This document shows positions 1 to 9,888 of a DNA stretch of 64,000 nucleotides, one piece after another. The DNA comes from an uncultured Gammaproteobacteria bacterium (GTDB lineage: Bacteria > Pseudomonadota > Gammaproteobacteria > Pseudomonadales > Litorivicinaceae): positions 62,001 through 126,000 of the forward strand of contig CAJXNQ010000001.1 of NCBI GenBank assembly GCA_913057215.1, read 5' to 3'. The notes under the pieces are model-generated. The model was not told the DNA's origin, did not search any database, and saw only the letters and a list, made by a program, of their open reading frames with translations. Position numbers and translations under genes: made by a program. The stretch's first letter is position 1, and every line of letters starts with the position of its first letter.

Positions 1-115
1 TATTGATTTTGTCGGTCATGCCAAAGATCCGGCGGTGGCGACCTTTCTCGATGCGGTCCGTACACGATCTGCGGAACTCAAAATTCTAGGATCCTACCCA
101 CGGGCTGTGCTGTGA
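1..115 (+). CDS. pheA: C-terminal end of PheA (chorismate mutase/prephenate dehydratase), partial
   Basis: Only the last 37 codons are inside the window. The frame beginning at base 2 reads through to a TGA at 113-115 and ends in LKILGSYPRA, the typical tail of the ACT (phenylalanine-binding) domain that closes bacterial P-proteins. Family knowledge: PheA makes phenylpyruvate from chorismate through prephenate and is inhibited by phenylalanine binding to the ACT domain. The stop overlaps the GTG start of the tyrA-aroA fusion (GTGA), so the two are probably co-transcribed and translationally coupled. The catalytic domains lie outside the window. Confidence 0.85.
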   Translation, partial: IDFVGHAKDPAVATFLDAVRTRSAELKILGSYPRAVL

Positions 116-2322
116 AGCGTGTCGCCGTCATCGGACTCGGCCTGATTGGCGCAAGTCTATGCGCTGCACTTAAAAAAACGGGAGCCGATGTGTGGCTTCA
201 GGGATACGCTCGGACTGAATCGACGCGTGAGCAAGCGCTTGGCCTTGGGTTAATTGATGCAGCGTGTCACTCCGTTGATGAGGTCATGCAGGCGGCCGAT
301 ATTGTGCTGATTGCCGTGCCCATGGGGCAGTTTCGGTCTGTCTTTGAGTCGGTCTACAAGGCACGCACAGGTTCGACTGTGGTCACTGATGCAGGATCCA
401 CCAAACACAGTGTTGTGAAGGATGTGTTGTCAGTCGTTGGATCGATGCCTGAGTGGTTTGTTCCAGGCCATCCGATTGCAGGCAGTGAACTCTCAGGTGT
501 CGAGGCGCACGACGCAACATTGTTTATTGGACACCAGATTATCCTGACGCCAGTTGAAACAACCTCAGTCACGGCGATCGAGTCGGTCGAGGCACTCTGG
601 CAGGACGTCGGCGGGACGGTGTCTCGCATGGATGTTAAACGCCACGATGAAGTGCTGGCGTTGACCAGTCATTTACCGCATGTGCTGGCCTTTAATTTGG
701 TGCATGCACTGTCAGATGATGACGAGCATCTGGAGATATTTCGATATGCCGCGGGCGGATTTCGTGATTTCACACGGATCGCCGCATCAGATCCTGTCAT
801 GTGGCGTGACATCAGTCTTGCCAATCAAGCAGCTCTTCTCGCCGGTCTTGATCGGTACACCGAGCGATTGCGCGCCATGCGTGATGCGATTGCAGCCGGT
901 GACGGCGATTGGTTGCGCTCAAGTTTTGAGCGGGCACGCGATGCACGCCGTCATTTTTCTTCGCTTTCAGATCAAGGAGTCCAGTCGGTGGCCGACACAC
1001 ATCCATCAATTTTTGAAATCACGGCACCGACCTCTGGGCTCAGCGGAAGAATTCGCGTGCCGGGCGATAAGTCAATTTCGCACCGCGCCATTATGCTTGG
1101 ATCGCTTGCCGATGGTGTCACGACGGTTGACGGATTTTTAGAAGGTGAAGATGCGATTGCAACTGTACAGGCCTTTCGAGAAATGGGGGTTGCCATTGAC
1201 GGACCAAACGAGGGTCGCGTTGTCATCCAGGGCGTTGGCCGTGATGGATTGAAAGCCCCAGTCGGTCCGCTCTACATGGGGAATTCAGGCACCTCAATGC
1301 GCCTACTGTCTGGCATCCTCGCCGGTCAGCGCTTTGACACCGAACTTACAGGCGACTCTTCGTTATCCAAGCGTCCCATGCGCCGTGTTGCGGATCCGCT
1401 CGCATTATTAGGGGCGCAGATACAGACCGCAGCTGATGGGACTCCACCAATCCGGATCCGGGGTGGACACACCCTGGTGGGATGCCACACAGATCTCACG
1501 GTGGCAAGTGCGCAAGTGAAGTCCGCGTTGTTGCTGGCTGGGATGTATGCCGAGGGCGAAACCAGTGTCACCGAACCTGCACCCACACGGGATCACACGG
1601 AGCGAATGCTGGCTGGGTTTGGCTATCCGGTCGCCCGCGAGGGAGCGACCGCGCGTTTGCAAGGCGGGGGTCGTCTGACTGGGTGCCACATTGATGTTCC
1701 CTCTGATATTTCCTCGGCTGCCTTTTTTCTTGTGGCTGCATCCATTGTGCCGGGTTCGGACGTTTGGATTGAACATGTGGGTATGAATCCAACGCGGATT
1801 GGAGTGATTGAAATCCTAAACCGGATGGGTGCACGGATTGAAATCCATAATGCGCGTGAGGTCGGCGGTGAACCTGTGGCTGATTTGCGTGTTCAGGCGG
1901 CGCCGCTTCAAGGGATTGATGTGCCTGAGGCGCTCGTCCCATTAGCCATTGATGAGTTTCCAGTGTTATTCGTTGCAGCCTCTTTGGCGGCCGGAGAGAC
2001 GCGTGTGTCTGGCGCCTCTGAGTTGCGTGTGAAAGAGTCGGATCGCATTCAAAGTATGGTCGATGGACTCACTACCTTAGGCGTGACGATTGAAGGGACT
2101 GCCGATGGTGCCGTCATCCAAGGGCTTGGCGCTAACGGGGTGTTCCAGGGTGGACGTGTGCACGCGCACGAAGATCACCGGATTGCGATGGCGTTCAGCG
2201 TGGCCGGGCTTCGCGCTGAAACACCGGTTGTAGTCGAGGACTGTGCCAATGTGGCGACGAGTTTTCCAAATTTTGTCGGGCTTGCTCGTCAGATTGGCTT
2301 TCCCCTGACGGTGTCATCGTGA
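112..2322 (+). CDS. tyrA-aroA: Fused prephenate dehydrogenase / EPSP synthase (TyrA-AroA)
   Basis: This 736-residue protein joins two enzymes of aromatic amino acid synthesis. Residues 1 to about 290 are a prephenate dehydrogenase with an N-terminal dinucleotide-binding motif (GLGLIGASL) and the GHPIAGSE motif. Residues from about 300 to the end are 3-phosphoshikimate 1-carboxyvinyltransferase, with VPGDKSISHRA, GNSGTSMRLLSG, KESDRI and EDHRIAMAF motifs. Family knowledge: the first half makes 4-hydroxyphenylpyruvate from prephenate and the second makes EPSP from shikimate-3-phosphate; this fusion is known in Pseudomonas, Acinetobacter and relatives. The start is a GTG overlapping the pheA stop; the 3' end overlaps cmk by four bases. 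It is cytoplasmic and appears intact. Confidence 0.95.
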   Translation: MKRVAVIGLGLIGASLCAALKKTGADVWLQGYARTESTREQALGLGLIDAACHSVDEVMQAADIVLIAVPMGQFRSVFESVYKARTGSTVVTDAGSTKHSVVKDVLSVVGSMPEWFVPGHPIAGSELSGVEAHDATLFIGHQIILTPVETTSVTAIESVEALWQDVGGTVSRMDVKRHDEVLALTSHLPHVLAFNLVHALSDDDEHLEIFRYAAGGFRDFTRIAASDPVMWRDISLANQAALLAGLDRYTERLRAMRDAIAAGDGDWLRSSFERARDARRHFSSLSDQGVQSVADTHPSIFEITAPTSGLSGRIRVPGDKSISHRAIMLGSLADGVTTVDGFLEGEDAIATVQAFREMGVAIDGPNEGRVVIQGVGRDGLKAPVGPLYMGNSGTSMRLLSGILAGQRFDTELTGDSSLSKRPMRRVADPLALLGAQIQTAADGTPPIRIRGGHTLVGCHTDLTVASAQVKSALLLAGMYAEGETSVTEPAPTRDHTERMLAGFGYPVAREGATARLQGGGRLTGCHIDVPSDISSAAFFLVAASIVPGSDVWIEHVGMNPTRIGVIEILNRMGARIEIHNAREVGGEPVADLRVQAAPLQGIDVPEALVPLAIDEFPVLFVAASLAAGETRVSGASELRVKESDRIQSMVDGLTTLGVTIEGTADGAVIQGLGANGVFQGGRVHAHEDHRIAMAFSVAGLRAETPVVVEDCANVATSFPNFVGLARQIGFPLTVSS

Positions 2323-2996
2323 CGGCACCTGTGGTCACCATTGATGGCCCAAGCGGTTCAGGAAAGGGAACAACGGCCCGTTTGACGGCAGCCATGCTTG
2401 GCTTTCACCTTCTCGATTCTGGAGCCATCTATCGTATTTTGGGCCTGGCTGCACTGGACCGTGGTGTTGATCTTCAAGATGCCCACGCACTCTGCGCGCT
2501 GGCTGCTGGCCTTGAATTGGCCTTTCCCTACGACCAACACACCACTCAGATTGAACTTGATGGACGCAATATTGCAGGCAGTCTTCGTAATCAAGATGTC
2601 GCAGATGCGGCCAGCCAGGTCGCCGTGCATCCTGAAGTGCGTGAGGCACTGATGAGCCTACAGCGCAGTCAGGTCAAGGCTCCTGGTCTCGTCGGTGATG
2701 GTCGAGATCTGGGAACCGTCGTGTTTCCAGATGCAACATTGAAGATTTTTTTGGATGCCAGTGCGGCCGTCAGAGCGGATCGTCGCTATCTGGAATTAAT
2801 TGAGTCTGGTCAAACAGTTGAGCGGTCCGCTATACTACGCGACCTCGAAATTCGAGACATCCGTGATCGCACGCGGACAGTCGCTCCCTTAGTGGCGGCA
2901 GATGATGCGTACGTGATTGATAGTTCGGAAAAAACCCCTGCTGATGTATTGGCAGTGGTGAGAGACCTGTGTCGGGCAAAGGGCTTGATGCAGTAA
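2319..2996 (+). CDS. cmk: Cytidylate kinase
   Basis: The 225-residue protein matches the usual length of CMP kinase. The N-terminal P-loop GPSGSGKGTT (about residues 9-18) is followed by HLLDSGAIYR, and GDGRDLGTVVFPDA lies in the middle; all are hallmarks of Cmk. Family knowledge: it phosphorylates CMP and dCMP with ATP, in the cytoplasm. It starts with GTG overlapping the tyrA-aroA stop (GTGA), so it is probably translated by coupling. rpsA follows after a 113-base gap, the common gammaproteobacterial arrangement. Confidence 0.95.
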   Translation: MTAPVVTIDGPSGSGKGTTARLTAAMLGFHLLDSGAIYRILGLAALDRGVDLQDAHALCALAAGLELAFPYDQHTTQIELDGRNIAGSLRNQDVADAASQVAVHPEVREALMSLQRSQVKAPGLVGDGRDLGTVVFPDATLKIFLDASAAVRADRRYLELIESGQTVERSAILRDLEIRDIRDRTRTVAPLVAADDAYVIDSSEKTPADVLAVVRDLCRAKGLMQ

Positions 2997-3109
2997 CACG
3001 GAAAGGGAGCGGTTGCGACATCAGCATTCTCGCGCGCCGGCCCGATAAACCAACTCCGCCTGGGCTGATCAGACGGACGGCAGAATGCCGAAAAAGATAG
3101 GACAATTGA

Positions 3110-4795
3110 ATGAGCGAAACGTTCGCAGAACTCTTTGAGCAGAGTCTGAATGATATTGATATGACACCGGGTGCCATTGTTGAGGCCACGGTCGTTTCCA
3201 TCGAGCCAGACTTTGTAATCGTAAATGCCGGCCTGAAATCCGAAGGCGCTATTCCAAAATCCCAGTTTTACTCAGAAGGCGGTGAGCTGTCTGTGGCGGT
3301 TGGTGATTCGGTCAAGGTTGCGTTAGACGCAGTTGAAGACGGATTCGGTGCAACCCGTTTGTCGCGTGAAAAAGCCAAACGTGCCGAAGCCTGGATCGAT
3401 CTTGAGAAAGCGCATGAAGACAACGCAGTTGTTAACGGCATCATCAACGGGAAGGTCAAAGGCGGATTTACGGTTGACTTGGATGGGATTCGGGCATTTT
3501 TACCGGGGTCACTGGTGGATGTCCGTCCGGTTCGCGATGTCGCTCATTTAGAGGGTAAAGACCTCGAATTTAAAGTGATCAAGCTCGACCAGCGTCGTAA
3601 CAACGTGGTCGTATCGCGCCGTGCGGTTCTCGAGCAGGAGAATTCAGAAGAGCGCGAAGCGCTGCTTGAAAACCTCGTTGAGGGCCAAGCTGTGAAGGGA
3701 ATCGTGAAGAACCTGACAGATTATGGTGCGTTTGTTGATTTAGGCGGTGTTGACGGACTCTTGCACATCACTGATATGTCTTGGAAGCGGATCAAACATC
3801 CATCCGAGGTTGTCGGTGTCGGTGATGAAGTGGATGTGAAGGTGTTGAAGTTCGACCGCGAGCGAAATCGTGTGTCGCTTGGCCTGAAGCAATTGGGTGA
3901 AGATCCATGGGTCGAAATCAAAAATCGGTATCCGGTAAATACGCGCGTCAACGCACGGATTACCAATCTGACCGACTACGGCTGTTTTGCCGAAATCGAA
4001 GAGGGTGTTGAAGGGCTCGTTCACGTCTCAGAAATGGATTGGACCAACAAGAACGTCCATCCATCTAAAATCGTATCCTTGGGCGATGAGGTCGAGGTCA
4101 TGGTTTTGGATATTGATGAGGAGCGTCGCCGGATTTCACTTGGTATCAAGCAATGCCAAGTCAACCCATGGGAAGCATTCTCGGCAACGCACGCCAAGGG
4201 CGAAAAGGTGTCCGGACCGATCAAGTCAATTACCGATTTTGGGGTGTTCATTGGCCTCGATGGCGGCATCGATGGATTGATTCATCTGTCAGATTTGTCG
4301 TGGAGCGAGCCCGGTGAAGTAGCTGTTCGAAACTTCAAGAAAGGCGAAGACCTTGAGGCGGTGATTCTGGCTGTTGACCCAGAACGCGAGCGGATTTCGC
4401 TTGGCGTGAAGCAGATGGAAGAGGATCCCATGGGTGATTTCTTCTCCGGTACAGAGAAAGGTGCTGTGGTGAAGGGAACGATCACTGAGGTGGAAGCAAA
4501 GCATGCATCCGTCGATTTGGGTGAAGGCGTGGTTGCGACATTGAAGGCCTCTGACATTGCACGAGACCGCGTTGAAGATGCGCGGAACGTTCTCAACGTC
4601 GGTGATGAAGTTGAAGCAAAGATCATCAATGTGGATCGCAAGACTCGCAACATCTCCATCTCCATTCGAGCCATGGAAGAGGCTGAAGAGAAAGAAGCAC
4701 TTCGAACCCTCAACGAAGGCTCTTCTGAGGAAGAAGAAGTGGGTCCAACGACCATTGGTGAGCTGATTAAGGCTCAGATGGAAGGTCGCGACTGA
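3110..4795 (+). CDS. rpsA: 30S ribosomal protein S1
   Basis: The 561-residue protein carries six tandem S1 (OB-fold) RNA-binding repeats, seen as recurring blocks such as [21 protein letters not shown] and RISLGIKQ. The length equals the usual gammaproteobacterial S1 (about 557). Family knowledge: S1 helps mRNAs with weak ribosome sites bind the 30S subunit and represses its own mRNA through a structured leader. The 113-base leader (2997-3109) could hold such a structure, but I did not fold it. The purine-rich GATAGGA precedes the ATG at 3110. A GC-rich hairpin follows the stop. Confidence 0.97.
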   Translation: MSETFAELFEQSLNDIDMTPGAIVEATVVSIEPDFVIVNAGLKSEGAIPKSQFYSEGGELSVAVGDSVKVALDAVEDGFGATRLSREKAKRAEAWIDLEKAHEDNAVVNGIINGKVKGGFTVDLDGIRAFLPGSLVDVRPVRDVAHLEGKDLEFKVIKLDQRRNNVVVSRRAVLEQENSEEREALLENLVEGQAVKGIVKNLTDYGAFVDLGGVDGLLHITDMSWKRIKHPSEVVGVGDEVDVKVLKFDRERNRVSLGLKQLGEDPWVEIKNRYPVNTRVNARITNLTDYGCFAEIEEGVEGLVHVSEMDWTNKNVHPSKIVSLGDEVEVMVLDIDEERRRISLGIKQCQVNPWEAFSATHAKGEKVSGPIKSITDFGVFIGLDGGIDGLIHLSDLSWSEPGEVAVRNFKKGEDLEAVILAVDPERERISLGVKQMEEDPMGDFFSGTEKGAVVKGTITEVEAKHASVDLGEGVVATLKASDIARDRVEDARNVLNVGDEVEAKIINVDRKTRNISISIRAMEEAEEKEALRTLNEGSSEEEEVGPTTIGELIKAQMEGRD

Positions 4796-4806
4796 GTTGA
4801 GTGAAT

Positions 4807-4826
4807 CGGCCGGGTTATTCCGGCCG
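4807..4826 (+). terminator. Hairpin between rpsA and ihfB
   Basis: A perfect 7-bp inverted repeat, CGGCCGG at 4807-4813 and CCGGCCG at 4820-4826, with a 6-base loop. It is followed by TTGATTGG rather than a clean U-tract, so it is a weak or partial terminator at best and could let some transcription run into ihfB. Confidence 0.5.
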
Positions 4827-4843
4827 TTGATTGGATTTGTTGC

Positions 4844-5155
4844 ATGTCAGGTATTACAAAATCAATGTTGATTGAGCGGATTGCGAGTCGCTATCCCGCT
4901 TTGCCTCCCAAAGATGTGGAACTTGCTGTGAAGGCCATTTTTGACCGTATGAGTCATCAACTGGTTGAGGGCGGACGGATTGAGTTGCGTGGATTTGGCT
5001 CGTTTTCGCTGCATACACGGAAAGCACGTGTGGGTCGAAATCCGAAAACCGGTGAATCCGTGGTTCTCGATTCCAAAGCAGTCCCACATTTCAAACCAGG
5101 GAAGGAACTCAGAGAGGCAGTAAATGATGCCTTTTTGGAAGCCAGGAAGTCATGA
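4844..5155 (+). CDS. ihfB: Integration host factor subunit beta
   Basis: A 103-residue HU/IHF-family protein. It contains the GRNPKTGE turn and the IELRGFGSF strand. The acidic N-terminal helix and its position directly after rpsA identify the beta subunit. Family knowledge: it pairs with IHF alpha to bend DNA at specific sites. The alpha partner ihfA is also in this window at 18574. The ATG of lapA overlaps the ihfB stop by four bases (ATGA). Confidence 0.93.
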   Translation: MSGITKSMLIERIASRYPALPPKDVELAVKAIFDRMSHQLVEGGRIELRGFGSFSLHTRKARVGRNPKTGESVVLDSKAVPHFKPGKELREAVNDAFLEARKS

Positions 5156-5388
5156 GGCTTTTGAGGCGACTGGTCACGTTGGCTTGGGTGTTAGCCCTCC
5201 TCGTGACCGGTTGTGCTCTGTATCTCTTTAATCCCACTGAAGTCGCTTTGGATCTGGTCTGGGTCCAACTCCCTGCAGTCAGTATCGCCGTATTGGTGTT
5301 GGGGGCATTATTCATTGGCTTGGTGACTGGCAGTGTACTGACTGCTTTGACAAGTATCTGGCCATCAAACGCTCGGAAATCTGACTGA
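5152..5388 (+). CDS. lapA: LapA-domain small inner-membrane protein
   Basis: A 78-residue protein with two hydrophobic helices (about residues 6-26 and 41-66) separated by a short turn containing [16 protein letters not shown], which resembles the LapA/DUF1049 family. Family knowledge: in Escherichia coli LapA sits beside LapB (YciM), which controls lipopolysaccharide synthesis through FtsH and LpxC. Its start overlaps the ihfB stop and its stop shares one base with the pyrF start. The usual lapB gene between lapA and pyrF is absent here. Confidence 0.8.
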   Translation: MRLLRRLVTLAWVLALLVTGCALYLFNPTEVALDLVWVQLPAVSIAVLVLGALFIGLVTGSVLTALTSIWPSNARKSD

Positions 5389-6074
5389 TGCAGTCTCCGC
5401 TGATCGTTGCGCTTGATGTTGATTCAACGGATCGTTTAGGTCTAATTCTCCAACAACTCGACCCCGCGATGTGTCGCGTCAAAATTGGTAAAGAGTTGTT
5501 CACCGCTGTAGGCCCTCGGGCGGTTGGCTTATGTCAAGACGCAGGCTTTGAAGTCTTTCTGGATTTGAAATTCCACGATATCCCAAATACGTGTGCCGGT
5601 GCGGTGCGCGCGGCTGCGAATCTTGGTGTTTGGATGGTCAACGTACACTGTGCGGGCGGTCGCTCCATGATGCAGGCGGCGCGAGCAGCGCTCAGTGAAC
5701 TCAGTCATCCACCGCTACTGATCGGCGTCACGGTCCTAACCTCCATGCAGCAATCGGATCTCGACGACCTGGGCGTGGACCGACGTTTAGATGCCCAGGT
5801 CGATCAAATGACTGCTTTAGCAGTCGCGTCTGGACTGGATGGAGTGGTGTGCTCGGCACAGGAAGCAGAACGATTGCGTGCCGTACACGGCCCGTCACTG
5901 TGCCTCGTCACCCCAGGCATTCGTCCGCTTTGGGCGCCAAATAATGATCAAGCGCGTGTTGTCGCGCCCTCTGATGCGCTGGCCGCCGGCGCCACATATC
6001 TGGTGATTGGACGGCCGATCACCGAGTCTGAGAACCCGCGTCGGGCATTGCATCGAATTGTCGACGAACTCTGA
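5388..6074 (+). CDS. pyrF: Orotidine 5'-phosphate decarboxylase
   Basis: A 228-residue enzyme with the OMP decarboxylase signature DLKFHDIPNT, the early VALDVDS motif, and the late VTPGIRP phosphate-binding motif. The length is typical. Family knowledge: it converts OMP to UMP, the last step of de novo pyrimidine synthesis, in the cytoplasm. Its ATG shares one base with the lapA stop codon, so the genes are translationally coupled. It lies where rpsA-ihfB-lapA-lapB-pyrF is the normal order, minus lapB. Confidence 0.95.
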   Translation: MQSPLIVALDVDSTDRLGLILQQLDPAMCRVKIGKELFTAVGPRAVGLCQDAGFEVFLDLKFHDIPNTCAGAVRAAANLGVWMVNVHCAGGRSMMQAARAALSELSHPPLLIGVTVLTSMQQSDLDDLGVDRRLDAQVDQMTALAVASGLDGVVCSAQEAERLRAVHGPSLCLVTPGIRPLWAPNNDQARVVAPSDALAAGATYLVIGRPITESENPRRALHRIVDEL

Positions 6075-6142
6075 CATCTCCTGTCCCTGAACGGCCAGCT
6101 TTCGATCAGGATCTCATTTAGATTGATCGAAAGGAGGGTGAG

Positions 6143-6460
6143 ATGCGCACGATTGTGTTACTGATGTGGTGGATGTTGTCGGCGATTGCCTTGGCCGGTG
6201 ATACGGTTGATGTAAATGTTGCTGATGTCGATGAGCTGTCGGCTGTTTTGATCGGAATCGGGCCGGCTAAGGCTGAAAAAATTATCGCGTTTCGTGAGGC
6301 CTTTGGGCCCATTCAGACACCTGAGGAGCTCTTGGCTGTCAAAGGAATCGGGCGGAAAACCTTGGAAAAAAATCGGTCGCGGATTATTACGCTCCTGATC
6401 AAACCGCAAACAGCCATAAAACAACCCGTGGGGCTTGACGATACCCCGGCGAATCATTAA
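6143..6460 (+). CDS. ComEA-like secreted helix-hairpin-helix protein
   Basis: A 105-residue protein with a likely N-terminal signal peptide (residues 1-18, ending ALA) and then a ComEA-type helix-hairpin-helix domain. DVNVADVDELSAVLIGIG and ELLAVKGIGRKTLE carry the paired GIG motifs. Family knowledge: such short periplasmic proteins bind double-stranded DNA and are linked to DNA uptake, but many gammaproteobacteria carry them without proven competence. The start is preceded by AAAGGAGG (6131-6138), a strong ribosome site. The remaining 25 residues after the domain are low-information. Confidence 0.85.
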   Translation: MRTIVLLMWWMLSAIALAGDTVDVNVADVDELSAVLIGIGPAKAEKIIAFREAFGPIQTPEELLAVKGIGRKTLEKNRSRIITLLIKPQTAIKQPVGLDDTPANH

Positions 6461-6480
6461 AGTTCGCGCCCATCCTGAGT

Positions 6481-6556
6481 TCCGCGATAGCTCAGTTGGT
6501 AGAGCAGAAGACTGTTAATCTTTTGGTCGCAGGTTCGAGTCCTGCTCGCGGAGCCA
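6481..6556 (+). tRNA. tRNA-Asn (GTT)
   Basis: A 76-base cloverleaf: acceptor TCCGCGA pairs with TCGCGGA, followed by discriminator G and an encoded CCA. The anticodon loop CTGTTAA places GTT at 6514-6516, and the T-loop GGTTCGAGTCC is canonical. It closely resembles the Escherichia coli asparagine tRNA. Confidence 0.97.
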
Positions 6557-6678
6557 ATTCCCAATACCCTCTGCCGGTCATCGAAGACGCTCGATGGCGT
6601 GTCGCGTCTTTCCGTTGTCATGAAAGTACGATAGCCTCACAGGGCTTTTATACATATGAACGACCTCAAGGATGTCCC

Positions 6679-7257
6679 ATGATCAAAAAAGCACTTGTCA
6701 CCTGTCTCGCATTATTCCCAGCTGTTGTCTTTGCCCATGCACCGGATGTAGCGATAGCCGGCGGCGGATTTATGAAAGGTTTTTTGCATCCGATTCTCGG
6801 CTATGACCACCTGATTGCGATGGTTGCCGTGGGGCTTTGGGGCGCCTTTTTGGGTGATCGTGCACTTTGGTTATTGCCGATCGTATTTCCCTCGATCATG
6901 GCAGTGGGAGCCGCTGTCGGTATCCTCGGCGTCACCCTGCCTTTGGTTGAGTTCATCATTGCACTCTCGGGCGTAGTGCTTGGTGCATTGATTGTCCTGA
7001 AATTCCGCGCGCCGCTTGCCATTGCGATGGTGCTTGTTGGGGTGTTTGCCTTGTTTCACGGATACGCGCATGGCCTTGAGATGCCAGCTGAAATGAGTGT
7101 GTTGACCTATGGTGCCGGATTTGTTGTGGGTACGGGTCTTTTGCACATGATCGGCATTGGGCTTGGGTTCCTCACCATGCTACCGCGTGGCGAGCTCATG
7201 ATTCGTGGTTGCGGCGGTGTCATTTCACTTGTCGGATTGACCTATCTCGTTGGATAA
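6679..7257 (+). CDS. HupE/UreJ-family metal transporter
   Basis: A 192-residue integral membrane protein with a cleavable-looking N-terminus ending VVFAHA, then about six hydrophobic helices. The family signatures HPILGYDHLIAM (near residue 37) and FALFHGYAHG (mid-protein) are present. Family knowledge: HupE/UreJ proteins import nickel or related metals for hydrogenase, urease or cobalamin pathways. No such enzyme gene lies in this window. I chose the ATG at 6679, which has AAGGATG upstream; a longer open frame runs back into the tRNA and is not credible. It overlaps the next membrane gene by eight bases. Confidence 0.88.
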   Translation: MIKKALVTCLALFPAVVFAHAPDVAIAGGGFMKGFLHPILGYDHLIAMVAVGLWGAFLGDRALWLLPIVFPSIMAVGAAVGILGVTLPLVEFIIALSGVVLGALIVLKFRAPLAIAMVLVGVFALFHGYAHGLEMPAEMSVLTYGAGFVVGTGLLHMIGIGLGFLTMLPRGELMIRGCGGVISLVGLTYLVG

Positions 7258-7840
7258 ACGCTGTCTAGGAGTTGTTGCGCTGGCGAGCTCGTCGCTGGCG
7301 CATGGGCACGCGCTTGGTACGGATCCAAGTTTGATCGAACGCCTCGAGGCGGGTGCGCTCTTACCCACTGAACTCGGTGTGATTTGGACCCTGTGGCTCG
7401 TGTTTTCGCTGTTTGCGGTACAAAACCTCAAGCACGTCGGATATCTGTTTGCGGGTTTTGCTGCTGGGTTGTGTGTGGTCGTCGTCTTTCCGGTGATCGC
7501 CTTTGATCTGACGCGCGCACTGACGCTTCCGCTCCTTATATTGGCGCTTTGGATGACATGGGGACGCGAAATGCCACCACGTCTGGCGGCTGGGGTCATG
7601 TTTGGACTGTCAGTGATGGCCGCCAGTACGCTCTTTGCAACGCATCCAGAGCTTGCATCGGATCGATTGATCCGATGGGTTGCACTGATATTTACCTTGG
7701 CAGGCGCGAGCTTTTTGGGTGGTGTGATCAAACAATTGAGCCTTTGGTTTCCCAGGCAAACCCCCGTAGGCCTCAGGATTTTGTCGAGTTGGATGGTGGC
7801 ATTGATTGCCATCCAGCTGGCGACACTCGTTGCAGCATGA
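7250..7840 (+). CDS. Uncharacterised membrane protein paired with HupE/UreJ
   Basis: A 196-residue protein I do not recognise. It starts with TTG inside the end of the HupE/UreJ gene and so is probably coupled to it. Residues 1-20 resemble a signal peptide ending in a His-containing AHGHAL. The rest has about five hydrophobic segments. The His-rich N-terminus and coupling to a metal transporter suggest a role in the same transport process; this is inference. Its stop overlaps the uvrB start (ATGA). Confidence 0.7.
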   Translation: MDKRCLGVVALASSSLAHGHALGTDPSLIERLEAGALLPTELGVIWTLWLVFSLFAVQNLKHVGYLFAGFAAGLCVVVVFPVIAFDLTRALTLPLLILALWMTWGREMPPRLAAGVMFGLSVMAASTLFATHPELASDRLIRWVALIFTLAGASFLGGVIKQLSLWFPRQTPVGLRILSSWMVALIAIQLATLVAA

Positions 7841-9876
7841 GTCACGATCAATCCTATCCGTTCGAGGTAGTCTCAGATTACGAACCGGCTGGCGACCAAC
7901 CGGTCGCGATTCGCCAGTTGATTGAAGGGATTCAAGCCGGTCTCGCGCACCAAACTCTGCTCGGTGTGACGGGCAGTGGTAAAACGTTCACCGTCGCCAA
8001 AGTGATTGAATCGATCAAGCGCCCTACTATTGTGATGGCGCATAACAAAACGCTTGCAGCTCAATTGTACGGCGAGTTCAAAGAGTTTTTTCCGCACAAT
8101 GCGGTCGAATATTTCGTGTCTTATTATGATTACTATCAGCCGGAGGCCTATGTTCCCTCCAGTGATACGTTCATTGAAAAAGATGCATCGATTAACGATC
8201 ACATTGAGCAAATGCGCTTGTCGGCGACTAAAGCGCTGCTGGAGCGTGACGACGTCATCATCATTGCGACCGTGTCATCAATCTATGGTTTGGGTGATCC
8301 TGAGGCCTATCACGAGATGGTTCTCCACCTCACGCGTGGCATGACCATCGATCAACGACAGATTCTACGTCGTTTGGCAGAACTCCAGTACAAGCGAAAT
8401 GACATGGACTTTGGGCGGGGCTCGTATCGAGTTCGCGGCGATGTGATTGATATCTTTCCGGCTGAATCAGATCGTGAAGGCGTGCGTGTTGAACTGTTTG
8501 ATCAAGAGATTGAACAGCTGTCGTTTTTTGATCCCTTGACCGGACAGGTGCTTCGCAAGGTGCCGCGATTGACGGTTTATCCAAAGACACACTATGTCAC
8601 CAGTCGAGATCGTTTGACAGGCGCTTTAGACGACATCAAAGCGGAGCTCAAAATGCGTCTTGAGCAGTTCCGTGAGCAGGGTAAATTATTGGAAGCACAG
8701 CGCCTTGAGCAGCGTACAAAATTTGATCTTGAAATGATCGCTGAGCTTGGCTATTGCCAGGGTATTGAGAACTACTCGCGTTACCTGTCTGGGCGCCCAC
8801 CCGGAGAGGCTCCTCCGACGCTTTTTGACTATTTGCCACCTGATGCCTTGTTGGTGATTGATGAGTCCCACGTGACGGTGCCTCAAATTGGCGGCATGTA
8901 TCGTGGCGATCGATCGCGCAAAGAGACCTTGGTGGAGTATGGATTTCGGCTGCCATCGGCCCTAGATAACCGGCCTTTGAAGTTTGAGGAATGGGAGGCG
9001 TTGGCACCACAAATGATCTTTGTGTCTGCCACACCGTCACACTATGAAAGTGCGCATCAAGCGCAGATCGTCGAACAGGTTGTACGACCCACGGGATTGG
9101 TCGACCCAACCCTCGAAATTCGTCCGGCAGGCACACAGGTGGATGATTGCCTCAGTGAAATTGCAACGGTGGTTGCAAGAAATGAACGCGTGCTGATCAC
9201 GGTGCTGACCAAGCGGATGGCTGAGGACCTGACGGACTATTTGCTGGATCATGGTGTCCGCGTGCGCTATCTACATTCGGATATCGACACGGTCGAGCGT
9301 GTCGAAATCATCCGTGATTTGAGAAAGGGTGAGTTTGATGTGCTGGTCGGGATTAACCTGTTGCGCGAGGGCCTCGACATGCCTGAGGTGTCAATGGTTG
9401 CGATCATGGATGCCGACAAAGAAGGCTTCCTGCGCTCAGATCGATCGCTGATCCAGACCATTGGTCGTGCAGCACGAAACGTCAATGGTCACGCGATTCT
9501 GTATGCGGATCAGATCACGGACTCGATGCAACGCGCGATTGATGAAACCGAGCGGCGGCGAACGAAACAGCTCGAATTTAATGCGAAACATGGCATAACG
9601 CCGCAAACCATTATCAAGCGAATCGATGATGTCATGGAGGGCGCGCACCGAGAGACGCCTGGTTCACGTGGACGAAAAGCCAAAGAGTCGTCAAAACAAG
9701 ATGCCAATCTCTCATTGTTACCAGAAAATCCGCAGGCCATGACACCGGCTCAATTGGCCAAAGAAATCACCCGGCTTGAAGATGAGATGTTTAAGGCGGC
9801 AAAATCGCTTGAGTTTGAGAAAGCGGCAGCGATCCGTGACGCACTCTCTGATTTGCAGGCCATTGCCTTTAAGTAA
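7837..9876 (+). CDS. uvrB: UvrABC system protein B
   Basis: A 679-residue excision-repair helicase. The Walker A motif [10 protein letters not shown] is near residue 43, the beta-hairpin segment [15 protein letters not shown] near 90, DESHVTVPQ mid-protein, helicase motif [11 protein letters not shown] later, and a UVR motif ([18 protein letters not shown]) closes the C-terminus. Family knowledge: UvrB is loaded by UvrA, verifies the lesion and recruits UvrC. I chose the ATG at 7837, overlapping the previous stop; the longer frame from 7549 lies inside the upstream membrane gene. No SOS box was noticed upstream. Confidence 0.96.
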   Translation: MSHDQSYPFEVVSDYEPAGDQPVAIRQLIEGIQAGLAHQTLLGVTGSGKTFTVAKVIESIKRPTIVMAHNKTLAAQLYGEFKEFFPHNAVEYFVSYYDYYQPEAYVPSSDTFIEKDASINDHIEQMRLSATKALLERDDVIIIATVSSIYGLGDPEAYHEMVLHLTRGMTIDQRQILRRLAELQYKRNDMDFGRGSYRVRGDVIDIFPAESDREGVRVELFDQEIEQLSFFDPLTGQVLRKVPRLTVYPKTHYVTSRDRLTGALDDIKAELKMRLEQFREQGKLLEAQRLEQRTKFDLEMIAELGYCQGIENYSRYLSGRPPGEAPPTLFDYLPPDALLVIDESHVTVPQIGGMYRGDRSRKETLVEYGFRLPSALDNRPLKFEEWEALAPQMIFVSATPSHYESAHQAQIVEQVVRPTGLVDPTLEIRPAGTQVDDCLSEIATVVARNERVLITVLTKRMAEDLTDYLLDHGVRVRYLHSDIDTVERVEIIRDLRKGEFDVLVGINLLREGLDMPEVSMVAIMDADKEGFLRSDRSLIQTIGRAARNVNGHAILYADQITDSMQRAIDETERRRTKQLEFNAKHGITPQTIIKRIDDVMEGAHRETPGSRGRKAKESSKQDANLSLLPENPQAMTPAQLAKEITRLEDEMFKAAKSLEFEKAAAIRDALSDLQAIAFK

Positions 9877-9888
9877 TCAAGGACGAAC

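Noticed and set aside
4282-4755. 157-codon minus-strand frame opposite rpsA
   Set aside because: Ser/Arg-rich shadow of the conserved S1 repeats.
6496-6678. Longer N-terminus for the HupE/UreJ gene
   Set aside because: It starts inside tRNA-Asn and has no signal peptide; the ATG at 6679 has a ribosome site and a signal peptide.
7549-7836. Longer N-terminus for uvrB
   Set aside because: It runs through the upstream membrane gene in another frame; UvrB homology begins at the ATG at 7837.
7225-7851. 208-codon minus-strand frame opposite the HupE partner gene
   Set aside because: It is antisense to a coupled membrane gene and shows no membrane or domain pattern.
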